Source of the DNA: Aquificaceae bacterium
GTDB lineage: Bacteria > Aquificota > Aquificia > Aquificales > Aquificaceae
Assembly (NCBI GenBank): GCA_015490215.1
Contig: WFYH01000227.1
Location: 1-11,405 of the forward strand
DNA: 11,405 nt
Direction: 5' to 3'
This document shows, piece by piece, positions 4,931-11,405 of the stretch (positions are counted from its first letter, which is position 1; every line of letters begins with the position of its first letter). Below the pieces are notes generated by a model. That model ran no database searches. It was not told the DNA's origin and saw only the letters and a program-made list of their open reading frames with translations. The translations under genes were made by a program, and so were the position numbers.

Positions 4931-5983
4931 TCAGACTACCCTCCTCTTTACCCTTTTTGATAGGTTGCACATAAGCTCATAGGGAATCGTTCCCGCATCT
5001 TTTGCAAGGTCCACAAAAGTTCTGCTTTCGGATACAACTTCAACCCAATCGCCGACCGACACATCGGCACCGCTTACATCTACAACTGTCATGTCCATGG
5101 TTACGTTGCCGAGGATAGGGAGCCTTTTCCTCTTATACAGCAAATAGCCCTTGTTTGAAAGGCTCTTCATAAGTCCGTCTGCATAGCCTAACGATATCAC
5201 GGCTATCTTCATTTTCCTCGGTGCCACAAAGGTTCTCCCGTAGGATATGGGATGACCGGCGGGAACCTCCTTTACGGATATTACCCGTGCCTTAAGACTC
5301 AAAGCGGGTTTAAGGGACAAGGGGTAATTTTTCAAGGGCTTTTCTCCGTAGAGAGCCAAGCCCACCCTCACGTGGGTGGTAAAGGGCACCTTGTATATAA
5401 GCCCTGCCGAGCTTTCAAGGTGAACCCAAAGACCCTTGGGGTATAGGCTGGCGATTTTTTTAAACTTTTCCACTTGGCTTAAGGAAAACTCCCTGTCTGC
5501 GGGTGTTGAAAAGTGGCTCATTACCCCGACTATACGGGGGTCTGTGATAGTTTCTTCCAAAAATCCGAGTCTGCCCATTCCCGTGTCGTATTTGATGTGG
5601 AAGGGTATACTTTCGCCTTTAAGCACCTTGAGGTGCGCTTTATCTGAAACGATGGGGGTCAGATTGTATTCTTTCAGGAGAGCAAGCTCCTCGGGAAACA
5701 CACCGCCAAGGATTAAGATGTCTTTGTCAACTCCCATTTCCCTCAGCTCGGCTCCCTCTTCGGCGCACGCAACGGCAAAGGCTTCAACTTCATCCATTTC
5801 CGAAAGGAGGGGAACTACCTGCTCGGCTCCTACCCCGTAGGCGTCGGATTTGACCACCGCTATTATCTTCTTTCCTGTGAACTTGCAAATTTCCTTAACG
5901 TTGTGTCTTATAGCCTCACGGCTGATGGTCAAAACCGCCCTGCATCCGAGGGTGCTGTCGCACAGACTCTTTTCCGAGAACAC
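4931..5983 (-). CDS. alr: Alanine racemase
   Basis: A PLP-dependent fold-III racemase making D-alanine for peptidoglycan. PLP lysine K45 lies in AVVKSDAYGVG (42-52), and the second catalytic base Y248 in ISYGRTF (246-252). Also present are KYDTGMGRLGF (131-141), LGYADGL (265-271), GNVTMDMTVVDV (292-303) and the family tail LCN...LSKRVKRR near the C-terminus. The length of 350 aa is normal. The annotated start is GTG 5983, the first possible start after an in-frame stop, but it has no Shine-Dalgarno and gives about 14 residues beyond the usual N-terminus. A TTG at 5932 (residue 18), preceded by AGGG, is an alternative. It lies 30 nt after the small membrane-protein gene and 14 nt before the DUF59 gene. 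Confidence 0.96.
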   Translation of the reverse strand: MFSEKSLCDSTLGCRAVLTISREAIRHNVKEICKFTGKKIIAVVKSDAYGVGAEQVVPLLSEMDEVEAFAVACAEEGAELREMGVDKDILILGGVFPEELALLKEYNLTPIVSDKAHLKVLKGESIPFHIKYDTGMGRLGFLEETITDPRIVGVMSHFSTPADREFSLSQVEKFKKIASLYPKGLWVHLESSAGLIYKVPFTTHVRVGLALYGEKPLKNYPLSLKPALSLKARVISVKEVPAGHPISYGRTFVAPRKMKIAVISLGYADGLMKSLSNKGYLLYKRKRLPILGNVTMDMTVVDVSGADVSVGDWVEVVSESRTFVDLAKDAGTIPYELMCNLSKRVKRRVV

Positions 5984-6013
5984 TTGATAGATTTTATCAA
6001 TACAACCGCCCGA

Positions 6014-6421
6014 TTACCTTATGTAGGTTATTATCAGCGTCACCAGTATCCCGAGGACGAGGTTTATTCCCACAAAGTTGGGTATGTGGGAGAAAAGGCG
6101 TTTTCTAAGCAGGAAAAAGTATATGTAGAAGAAGTTTAGAACCATAACCCCGAAAAGGAAAAGCTTCATGTGAAAAAGAAAGTTAGCGGAAAAGTCAAGC
6201 CTGACTGAGTGCCACATCCACATGCCTGTAAGGAAAAGGACTGCTATTGAGAGCCACACCCCGAGGAAAAACCTTCTTAGAACCCCTTCCGAAATATGCT
6301 CCTTCAAGTCTTTATTCTCTACACGCCTTAAGACCGGGTGTAGAAACAACAGGCTGAAGACCATACCCCCTATCCACAGCATCGCAAAGAATATATGAAG
6401 GAAAAGCATAGACTTGTACAT
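6014..6421 (-). CDS. Small four-helix membrane protein, CopD/HemJ-like
   Basis: A 135-aa integral membrane protein with four predicted helices (about 5-28, 51-70, 82-104, 115-133). It opens with LHIFFAMLWIGGMVF (8-22), the pattern seen at the first helix of CopD-domain and HemJ (oxygen-independent protoporphyrinogen IX oxidase) proteins. It also has FHMKL (83-87), resembling the HVKL motif of HemJ's third helix. H9 and H84 with K86 could be heme or metal ligands. It does not fully match HemJ and lacks the larger CopD context, so function stays open: a heme-related step, copper handling or a cytochrome-b-like electron carrier. The start is well supported by GGGAGG 7-8 nt upstream. It follows coxG by 52 nt and precedes alr by 30 nt. 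Confidence 0.75.
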   Translation of the reverse strand: MYKSMLFLHIFFAMLWIGGMVFSLLFLHPVLRRVENKDLKEHISEGVLRRFFLGVWLSIAVLFLTGMWMWHSVRLDFSANFLFHMKLFLFGVMVLNFFYIYFFLLRKRLFSHIPNFVGINLVLGILVTLIITYIR

Positions 6422-6473
6422 CCAGCCACCTCCCGAAAAGAATGGATTTATGATACCCCAACAGCGCTGAAAT

Positions 6474-7034
6474 TTAGTTCTCTTTGTCCTTGTTCCTTTT
6501 GAACCTGTCCGCTATGGCGGACTTTATGGATCCCACTATCAGGGAAGATGCCTTAAGCTCTTGATCTTCCGGAGCCTCCTTATTTCCCTCAAGGAACTCC
6601 TTGGAGCATTTTACAAACTGTCCGAATATCTGTTTCGCTATCTGCTGGAACATTCCCCTTCCGTATTGGATGACCTTTCCGGTAACGTCGGTGGAGGAGT
6701 TCACCTGAACCTCCACCCCTTCTTCAGCTTTGGAGATCTCTATCTCTATTTTGGTTTTCACACCGCCGGTGCCTTTCTTGTCCTTGCCCTGACCTTTCAA
6801 TACTATCTTCCCCTTTTCAGGATCCTTCTCTTCAAAGACCATGTTTCCTTCAAAGGATAGGTTTATCGCCCCGAGTTTAACCTTAGCCAAGGCTTTAAAA
6901 GACCCGTCTTCGTTGAAGCCCTTAAACTCCGCCCCGGGGATGCACTTTAGAACCACCTCGGGCTGAGCGAAGAAGTTGAAAACCTTTTCATAGTCCGCCT
7001 TAAGTGTGAGTTTTTCCTGAACCTTTATTTCCAT
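6474..7034 (-). CDS. coxG: CoxG, membrane-anchoring SRPBCC-domain protein
   Basis: A 186-aa protein with a START/SRPBCC (Bet v 1-like) hydrophobic-pocket domain (1-150) and a C-terminal tail. In aerobic CO dehydrogenase systems CoxG attaches the enzyme to the cytoplasmic membrane and is reported to pass menaquinone to it. Family features are QPEVVLKCIPGAE (24-36) and GRGMFQQIAKQIFGQF (125-140), followed by a charged linker and an amphipathic end (LIVGSIKSAIADRFKR, 165-180) that could touch the membrane. The start overlaps the end of the XdhC/CoxI gene by 10 nt, with a strong Shine-Dalgarno (AAAGGAGG) embedded in that gene's last codons, so the two are coupled. Because the CoxL here is not the CO-oxidising form, it presumably connects a different hydroxylase to quinones. 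Confidence 0.92.
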   Translation of the reverse strand: MEIKVQEKLTLKADYEKVFNFFAQPEVVLKCIPGAEFKGFNEDGSFKALAKVKLGAINLSFEGNMVFEEKDPEKGKIVLKGQGKDKKGTGGVKTKIEIEISKAEEGVEVQVNSSTDVTGKVIQYGRGMFQQIAKQIFGQFVKCSKEFLEGNKEAPEDQELKASSLIVGSIKSAIADRFKRNKDKEN

Positions 7035-7975
7035 ACCAGACCTCCTTTAACGTCACGCAGGTGTTTTCCGGAAGATCCGCTGTAAAGGGTAAGGATCTCC
7101 GCAACTATGCTGAAGGCTATCTCATCCGCACTCCTCTTCCCCAAGTCAAGCCCCGCAGGGTTGTATATCCTCTCGTCCCATTCTTTTAAGATCTTGGAGA
7201 GTCTCTTCCTTGAGCTTATCACCCCTATGTAGCGTGCCCCCGAAGAGAGAGCCATCTCTAAAGACACTTTGTCCGCCCTGAGGTTGTGGTTGGCTATGAC
7301 CACAAAGGAGCCTTTGGGAATGTTTACTTTCTTCTTGGGTGAGACCGCTTCAACCTCAAAGCCGAGGTTTTCCCCGAAGAGCTTTATGTAGTGCGCCTCT
7401 TCACCGGAACCGAAAACTATTATCTTGGGGTAGGGCACCACTACGTCCACAAAGATACCTTCCCTGAGTTCGCTCGTGGGTCTGTCCTGAGTTAACTTTT
7501 TCCGGGCAAGATCGCTAAGCTCGTGGGTTCCCGCCTCCTTCCCTTCTTCGTTAACGACAAGTTCCCTGTCTCCAAAAAGTTCCTTTACCCAGACGGTCCT
7601 TAAACCCTTCAGAACCGAGTCTATCCAGAGGGATAGGATCCCTGTGTATGTTACAGGCTCGGCGTATATGGTCACCTCTCCGGGGCAGCCAAGCCACATA
7701 CCCCAGCTACTCTCATCTTCAAGGTTAGCCTTTATAAGCTTTGGACGGGAGGTCCTTATTACCTCCAAAGCATCCTCTTTGAGACCCTCTTCCAAGCACC
7801 CGCCCGAGATACTACAGGTTACCTCTCCCTCTTCGCTCACCAAGAACTTGGCACCTTCTTTCTTGTAGGCGGAGCCGTTTACCTCCACTACGGTAAGTAG
7901 GGCGGATTTTACTCCTTTCTCCCTGTATGAGTTGAGCTTTTGGGCTATCAGCTTTGCCTCTTTGAGCTTTTGCAT
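7025..7975 (-). CDS. XdhC/CoxI-family molybdenum cofactor maturation factor
   Basis: A protein of the XdhC/CoxI family that binds molybdenum cofactor and helps sulfurate and insert it into xanthine-oxidase-type enzymes. It is 316 aa with two domains. The N-terminal XdhC/CoxI domain has SISGGCLEE (55-63) and WLGCPGEVTIYAEP (94-107). The C-terminal Rossmann domain has IIVFGSGEEA (185-194), and IYNPAGLDLG with SADEIAFSIVAEI (270-294). The usual Rossmann GxGHxA reads GSGEEA here. ATG 7975 overlaps the coxM stop as TGATG, and a TTG directly before it (7978) is a possible alternative. The position directly after coxM and before coxG fits a dedicated chaperone for the CoxSLM enzyme. C60 and C97 are candidate cofactor-binding cysteines. 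Confidence 0.92.
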   Translation of the reverse strand: MQKLKEAKLIAQKLNSYREKGVKSALLTVVEVNGSAYKKEGAKFLVSEEGEVTCSISGGCLEEGLKEDALEVIRTSRPKLIKANLEDESSWGMWLGCPGEVTIYAEPVTYTGILSLWIDSVLKGLRTVWVKELFGDRELVVNEEGKEAGTHELSDLARKKLTQDRPTSELREGIFVDVVVPYPKIIVFGSGEEAHYIKLFGENLGFEVEAVSPKKKVNIPKGSFVVIANHNLRADKVSLEMALSSGARYIGVISSRKRLSKILKEWDERIYNPAGLDLGKRSADEIAFSIVAEILTLYSGSSGKHLRDVKGGLVWK

Positions 7976-8829
7976 CAAGCGGTCAGGCTCTCAAGTGCTC
8001 TTCTAAGGTAGGCTCTGGCTACTTCCCTTCTATATTCTTCGTCCGCATACCAGTCTCCTATAATATCCTGACCCTCGCCTACCATGGAGCAGACCCTGTC
8101 TATGAGTTCGGGGGTAAGCTCTTTGCCCTCAAGCTCCGCCTCTATGCTTTTATCCCTATAGGGGGTAAGAACAAAACCGCCGAAGGCTACCCTTACGTCG
8201 GAGAGCCTCTTTCCGTCCACCTTTGCCTTCACCGCACAGCTAACCAAGGCAAAGCCCGTTGCCGGGTGGGGTAGTTTGGTGTAAAACGCCTTTTCTCCTT
8301 CCTTCATTACGGGAACCTTTACGGCGGTGAGGATCTCATCCTCTTTTAGGGCGGTGGTAAAGGCGGAGACGAAGAAATCATCAACGTCTATTTCCCTTTC
8401 TCCTTCAAGGTTCTTTGCCACAACCTTAGCATCCAAGACGAGCATAACGGGGGGATAGTCGGCGCTCGGATCCGCATGTACCATGCTTCCCCCCACGGTT
8501 CCCATGTTTCTTACCTGAACATCCGCTATCTGAGAAGCACACTCGGAAAGAATGGGAACCTTACTCTTGATCAGATCGGACTTTTCCACCTCCCTGTGGG
8601 TAACAAGGGCACCTATCAAGAGATGGTCACCTTTGTCCTCAAGACCCTTAAGCTCGGAGATCCTACCTATGTCTATTATGTGGGAGTAGCGGGCAACACG
8701 GAGCTTCATCATCGGTATAAGGCTGTGTCCTCCCGCCAAAAGCTTTGCATCCTCCCCCAGCTCCTTAAGGAGCCTGAGGGCTTCTTCTAAAGAGGTCGGT
8801 CTGTGGTATTCAAACTCAGCGCTTATCAT
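7975..8829 (-). CDS. coxM: CO-dehydrogenase-like medium (FAD) subunit
   Basis: The flavoprotein subunit of a three-subunit molybdenum hydroxylase, passing electrons from the 2Fe-2S subunit via FAD to the acceptor. It is 284 aa, the usual length for CoxM. The two FAD pyrophosphate motifs AGGHSL (32-37) and TVGGS (111-115) lie at the same numbers as in Oligotropha carboxidovorans CoxM, and the following HADPSADYP (118-126) is typical. The C-terminal CO_deh_flav_C domain covers about 175-280. There is no 4Fe-4S insertion of the 4-hydroxybenzoyl-CoA reductase type. The start overlaps the coxL stop (ATGA), with GGGAGG inside the last coxL codons, so the two are translationally coupled. Confidence 0.95.
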   Translation of the reverse strand: MISAEFEYHRPTSLEEALRLLKELGEDAKLLAGGHSLIPMMKLRVARYSHIIDIGRISELKGLEDKGDHLLIGALVTHREVEKSDLIKSKVPILSECASQIADVQVRNMGTVGGSMVHADPSADYPPVMLVLDAKVVAKNLEGEREIDVDDFFVSAFTTALKEDEILTAVKVPVMKEGEKAFYTKLPHPATGFALVSCAVKAKVDGKRLSDVRVAFGGFVLTPYRDKSIEAELEGKELTPELIDRVCSMVGEGQDIIGDWYADEEYRREVARAYLRRALESLTA

Positions 8830-11165
8830 GACTTACCTCCCTTTATAGCCTTCCAGATGCGGGCAGGTGTATAGGGACCGTCCAAGTGCTTTACCCCCAA
8901 GGGCTTGAGGGCATCTATGATGGCGTTGGCTACCGCCACCTGAGCGGCTATAGCTCCTTCCTCTCCTATACCTTTGGCTCCGAGGGGGTTGGCGGGCGAG
9001 GGTGTTTCGGTGAAGTAGCTCTCTATCTTGGGAACGAGGTGAGCCTTCGGAAGTGCGTATTCGTTGAAAGATCCCGTCAAGAGCTGCCCGTCCTCGGTGA
9101 AGGCTATGTTCTCATACATGGCGTGCCCTATTCCGTGAACTATCCCGCCGTGGATCTGCCCTTCCGCAAGGGTGGGGTTTATTATCCTGCCCGCATCGTC
9201 AACTGAAACGTATCTGAGAAACTTTACCTCTCCCGTGTCCTTGTCCACCTCCACCACACAGCAGTGGATACCGAAGGGGTAGGTGAAGTTGGGAGGATCA
9301 AAGAAGGCTTCCGCCTCAAAGCCCGGTTCCACGCCTTCGGGAAGATCCCAGCCCATGTTGGCTTGGAAGGCAACCTCTTGAATGGTTACCTTCTTTTCGG
9401 GATCGTTCTTGACCCTGTAGGTTCCCTTTTCAAACTCTACTTCTTCCTCGGAAACCTTCAGCATATGGGCGGCTATCTTTTTACCCTTTTCCCTGAGCCT
9501 TTCGCAGGCTTTGTAGACCGCCGAGCCTCCCGTTGAGGTTCCCCTGCTTCCGTAGGTTCCCCAACCCATAGGGGTCTCGTCGGTGTCTCCGTGGAGAACC
9601 TCAACGTCTTCTACGGGAACTCCGAAAACCTCGGAAACTATCTGGGCGTAGGTGGTATCGGATCCCTGTCCGTGGGCGTGGGTTCCCACCAAGAGGGTCA
9701 CCTTTCCGGTCGGATGCATCCTAACGACCGCACTCTCCCACTGTCCTGCACCGAGACCCACCGCACCTACGACCCTTGAGGGGGCAAATCCGCAGATATC
9801 TATGGAGGAGACTATCCCAATACCTATGAGCCTTCCTTCCTTGCGAGCCTTTTCCTGCTCTTCCCTAAGTGCCTTGTAGTCAACGACCTCTTCAAACTTT
9901 TTTATCACCTTTTCAAAGTCTATGGAGTCGTAGGTAAGTCCCGTTACCGTCTGGACGTTCTCACCGGCGGGCAGATAGTTTTTCTTCCTCAGCTCAAAGG
10001 GATCCATACCCAGCTCTTGAGCCACTATGTCCACCATCCTTTCCAAGTAGAAGATGGCTTCGGGCCTTCCCGCTCCCCTGTCCGCATCAAGGGGCGGTGT
10101 GTGGGTGAACACACCGTGCATCTCGAGGTCAAAGGCTTTCAGGTCGTAGGGACCGGGCATTATGAGACCGTGGAGCACGGTAGCCACTCCGGGAGCAACT
10201 ATGGACAGGTAAGCTCCCATATTAGCGTAGCTTTTTCCTCTCAGACCAAGGAGCTTCCCGTCGTTGGTCACAGCCACCTCTATCTCACCGAGGAAATCCC
10301 TACCGTGTATGGACGCTACAAAGTGCTCGCTTCTGGTCTCCGTCCACTTTACAGGTCTCCCTAAGACCATGGAGGCGTAGGATACGGTCAGCTCTTCCGT
10401 GTAAACGGGTATCTTTCCTCCGAAACCTCCTCCCACGTCGGGGGCTATTATCCTTATCTTGTGCTCGGGCAGTCCGAGGATGAGGGAGAAGAAGACCCTG
10501 TGTATGTGGGGGTTTTGGGTGGTTATCCAAGCGGTGAGCTTGCCCGTCCACTTATCGTAGCTCGCAACGCAGGCTCTGGGTTCCATAGGGACGGGTCCTG
10601 CCCTGTTTATGTAGATCCTCTGCTTTATTACCCTGTCTGCCTCCGAAAAAACCTTTTCCACATCCCCGCCTGTTACCCTCCACTTGAGGGCTATGTTTCC
10701 TTGAGGAACATCGTGAACCTTGGGAGCATCCTCCTTTATGGCGTCTTCTATATTTACAACTGCGGGAAGCTCTTCGTATTCAACGTCTACAAGCTCTGCG
10801 GCGTCGTAAGCAGCTTCCCGGGTTTCCGCCACCACCATGGCTACGGGTTCGCCCACGTATCTGACCTTGCCCTCCGCAAGGAGAGGTTTTGCCACCGCAT
10901 TGGGATCCACCTGATTGCTGTCGGGAACCACCCAAGCGGTAGGGAGCTTCCCTACGTTCTTCAGATCCTCGGCGGTAAAGACCTTTACCACTCCGGGATG
11001 CTTTTGTGCCTCCTCGGTGTTTATGGACACTATCCTAGCATGGGCTACTGGACTTCTGACGAATACCGCATACAGCATACCGGGGAGTTTTATATCGTCT
11101 ACAAAGGTTCCCCTTCCTGTGATGAGCTTGTAATCTTCCTTTCTTCTAACGGGGCTTCCTATCAT
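8826..11165 (-). CDS. coxL: Form II CoxL-like molybdopterin large subunit
   Basis: The catalytic subunit binding molybdopterin cytosine dinucleotide, 779 aa, xanthine-oxidase family. The a/b hammerhead domain lies at about 15-135 and the two molybdenum-binding domains from about 155 to the end. Cofactor segments include VGGGFGGK (244-251), HGQGSDTTY, GTYGSRGTSTGGSA and GIGEEGA with the catalytic glutamate E735. The active-site loop reads ADRGAGR (361-367). True (form I) CO dehydrogenase has AYRCSFR with the Cys that carries Cu, while form II has AYRGAGR. The Cys is absent and the Tyr is Asp. It is therefore an aerobic hydroxylase of unproven substrate, such as an aldehyde, purine or aromatic compound, and CO oxidation should not be assumed. 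The ATG has AGGAGGG 7 nt upstream, overlapping the coxS stop. Gene order S-L-M also fits form II. Confidence 0.95.
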   Translation of the reverse strand: MIGSPVRRKEDYKLITGRGTFVDDIKLPGMLYAVFVRSPVAHARIVSINTEEAQKHPGVVKVFTAEDLKNVGKLPTAWVVPDSNQVDPNAVAKPLLAEGKVRYVGEPVAMVVAETREAAYDAAELVDVEYEELPAVVNIEDAIKEDAPKVHDVPQGNIALKWRVTGGDVEKVFSEADRVIKQRIYINRAGPVPMEPRACVASYDKWTGKLTAWITTQNPHIHRVFFSLILGLPEHKIRIIAPDVGGGFGGKIPVYTEELTVSYASMVLGRPVKWTETRSEHFVASIHGRDFLGEIEVAVTNDGKLLGLRGKSYANMGAYLSIVAPGVATVLHGLIMPGPYDLKAFDLEMHGVFTHTPPLDADRGAGRPEAIFYLERMVDIVAQELGMDPFELRKKNYLPAGENVQTVTGLTYDSIDFEKVIKKFEEVVDYKALREEQEKARKEGRLIGIGIVSSIDICGFAPSRVVGAVGLGAGQWESAVVRMHPTGKVTLLVGTHAHGQGSDTTYAQIVSEVFGVPVEDVEVLHGDTDETPMGWGTYGSRGTSTGGSAVYKACERLREKGKKIAAHMLKVSEEEVEFEKGTYRVKNDPEKKVTIQEVAFQANMGWDLPEGVEPGFEAEAFFDPPNFTYPFGIHCCVVEVDKDTGEVKFLRYVSVDDAGRIINPTLAEGQIHGGIVHGIGHAMYENIAFTEDGQLLTGSFNEYALPKAHLVPKIESYFTETPSPANPLGAKGIGEEGAIAAQVAVANAIIDALKPLGVKHLDGPYTPARIWKAIKGGKS

Positions 11166-11178
11166 GACCGAACCCTCC

Positions 11179-11405
11179 TTACTTTTGAGAAGCGCTGAGA
11201 ATAGCGCTTACTATGTTTTGATAGCCGGTGCACCTGCAGAGGTTACCCTTAAGAAGCTTTCTGACCTTATCTTCATCAAGATCCTCTTCCTTTTGAAGGA
11301 TGTCCATGGACACCATAATCATTCCCGGGGTGCAGAAACCGCACTGGAGACCGTGCTTTTCGGAAAAGGCTTCTTGAATGGGGTGGAGTTTTCCGTTCTC
11401 TTCAA
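11179..11405 (-). CDS. coxS: CO-dehydrogenase-like small (2Fe-2S) subunit, C-terminal part
   Basis: The iron-sulfur subunit that relays electrons from the molybdenum site to FAD. Only the last 74 residues are in the window; the N-terminus, with the plant-ferredoxin-type cluster ligands, lies beyond the right edge. Visible are the ligands of the alpha-helical 2Fe-2S domain: [10 protein letters not shown] and [10 protein letters not shown], i.e. CxxC...CxC, together with HPIQEAF just upstream. These fix the family. The stop TAA (11179-11181) runs directly into the Shine-Dalgarno of coxL, giving a 13-nt spacing between the genes. Confidence 0.95.
   Translation of the reverse strand, partial: EENGKLHPIQEAFSEKHGLQCGFCTPGMIMVSMDILQKEEDLDEDKVRKLLKGNLCRCTGYQNIVSAILSASQK

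Noticed and set aside
10300..11198. Long open frames opposite coxL (83 codons minus, 245 codons plus)
   Set aside because: They are shadows of the coxL reading frame. coxL has clear family motifs throughout, and the shadows have no family features or ribosome-binding sites.
11188..11210. Two AGCGCT palindromes close together
   Set aside because: They fall in the last codons of coxS (repeated Ser-Ala) and have no terminator-like or operator-like context.
8826..11405. Annotation of coxSLM as an aerobic CO dehydrogenase for CO oxidation
   Set aside because: The active-site Cys of the AYRCSFR motif is missing (ADRGAGR), so only a CO-dehydrogenase-like molybdenum hydroxylase can be supported.
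1..11405. tRNA, rRNA or CRISPR array
   Set aside because: The only gap over 300 nt (1690-2066) shows no tRNA-like cloverleaf or CCA end, and no regularly spaced repeats were seen anywhere.

Overview
The window looks like chromosome of a thermophilic bacterium, most likely from the Aquificales (Hydrogenobacter/Thermocrinis/Aquifex type). This is an inference from compact, Lys/Glu-rich proteins, very tight gene packing with many start/stop overlaps, strings of functionally unrelated genes in one direction, and a type-2 8-oxoguanine DNA glycosylase typical of thermophiles. No taxonomic marker gene is present.

Left part (1-1689, minus strand): the N-terminal 166 codons of the lipid II flippase MurJ run off the left edge. 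They follow 8 nt after an ArsA/GET3-type ATPase that carries a C-terminal HSP20-like domain.

Middle (1690-2066): this is the only sizeable non-coding stretch. It appears to hold a roughly 350-bp, internally deleted IS200/IS605-type element. It has matching subterminal hairpins at both ends, a short open frame resembling the extreme C-terminus of TnpB, a candidate promoter, and a stem-loop-rich 3' segment resembling an omega (reRNA) guide scaffold that ends in TTCAC. The proposed right end lies only 10 nt before the start codon of a HAD-IIA phosphatase gene (2067-2849, plus strand).

Right part (2836-11405, minus strand): eleven genes are read leftwards with gaps of at most about 52 nt and frequent overlaps. 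First comes a molybdenum hydroxylase cluster: coxS (partial), coxL, coxM, an XdhC/CoxI maturation factor and coxG. It continues into a small CopD/HemJ-like four-helix membrane protein, alanine racemase, a MIP18/DUF59 Fe-S assembly-type protein, a V4R-domain protein, the DNA glycosylase and trpF. The large subunit has ADRGAGR where true CO dehydrogenase has AYRCSFR, and the gene order is S-L-M. Both point to a form II (CO-dehydrogenase-like) enzyme whose substrate is unknown, rather than a proven CO oxidiser. XdhC/CoxI would prepare and insert the molybdenum cofactor, and CoxG would tie the enzyme to the membrane quinone pool.

The most notable signal is the miniature IS605/omega-RNA-like element at about 1706-2056. 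It may now serve as the structured leader and promoter of the HAD gene.
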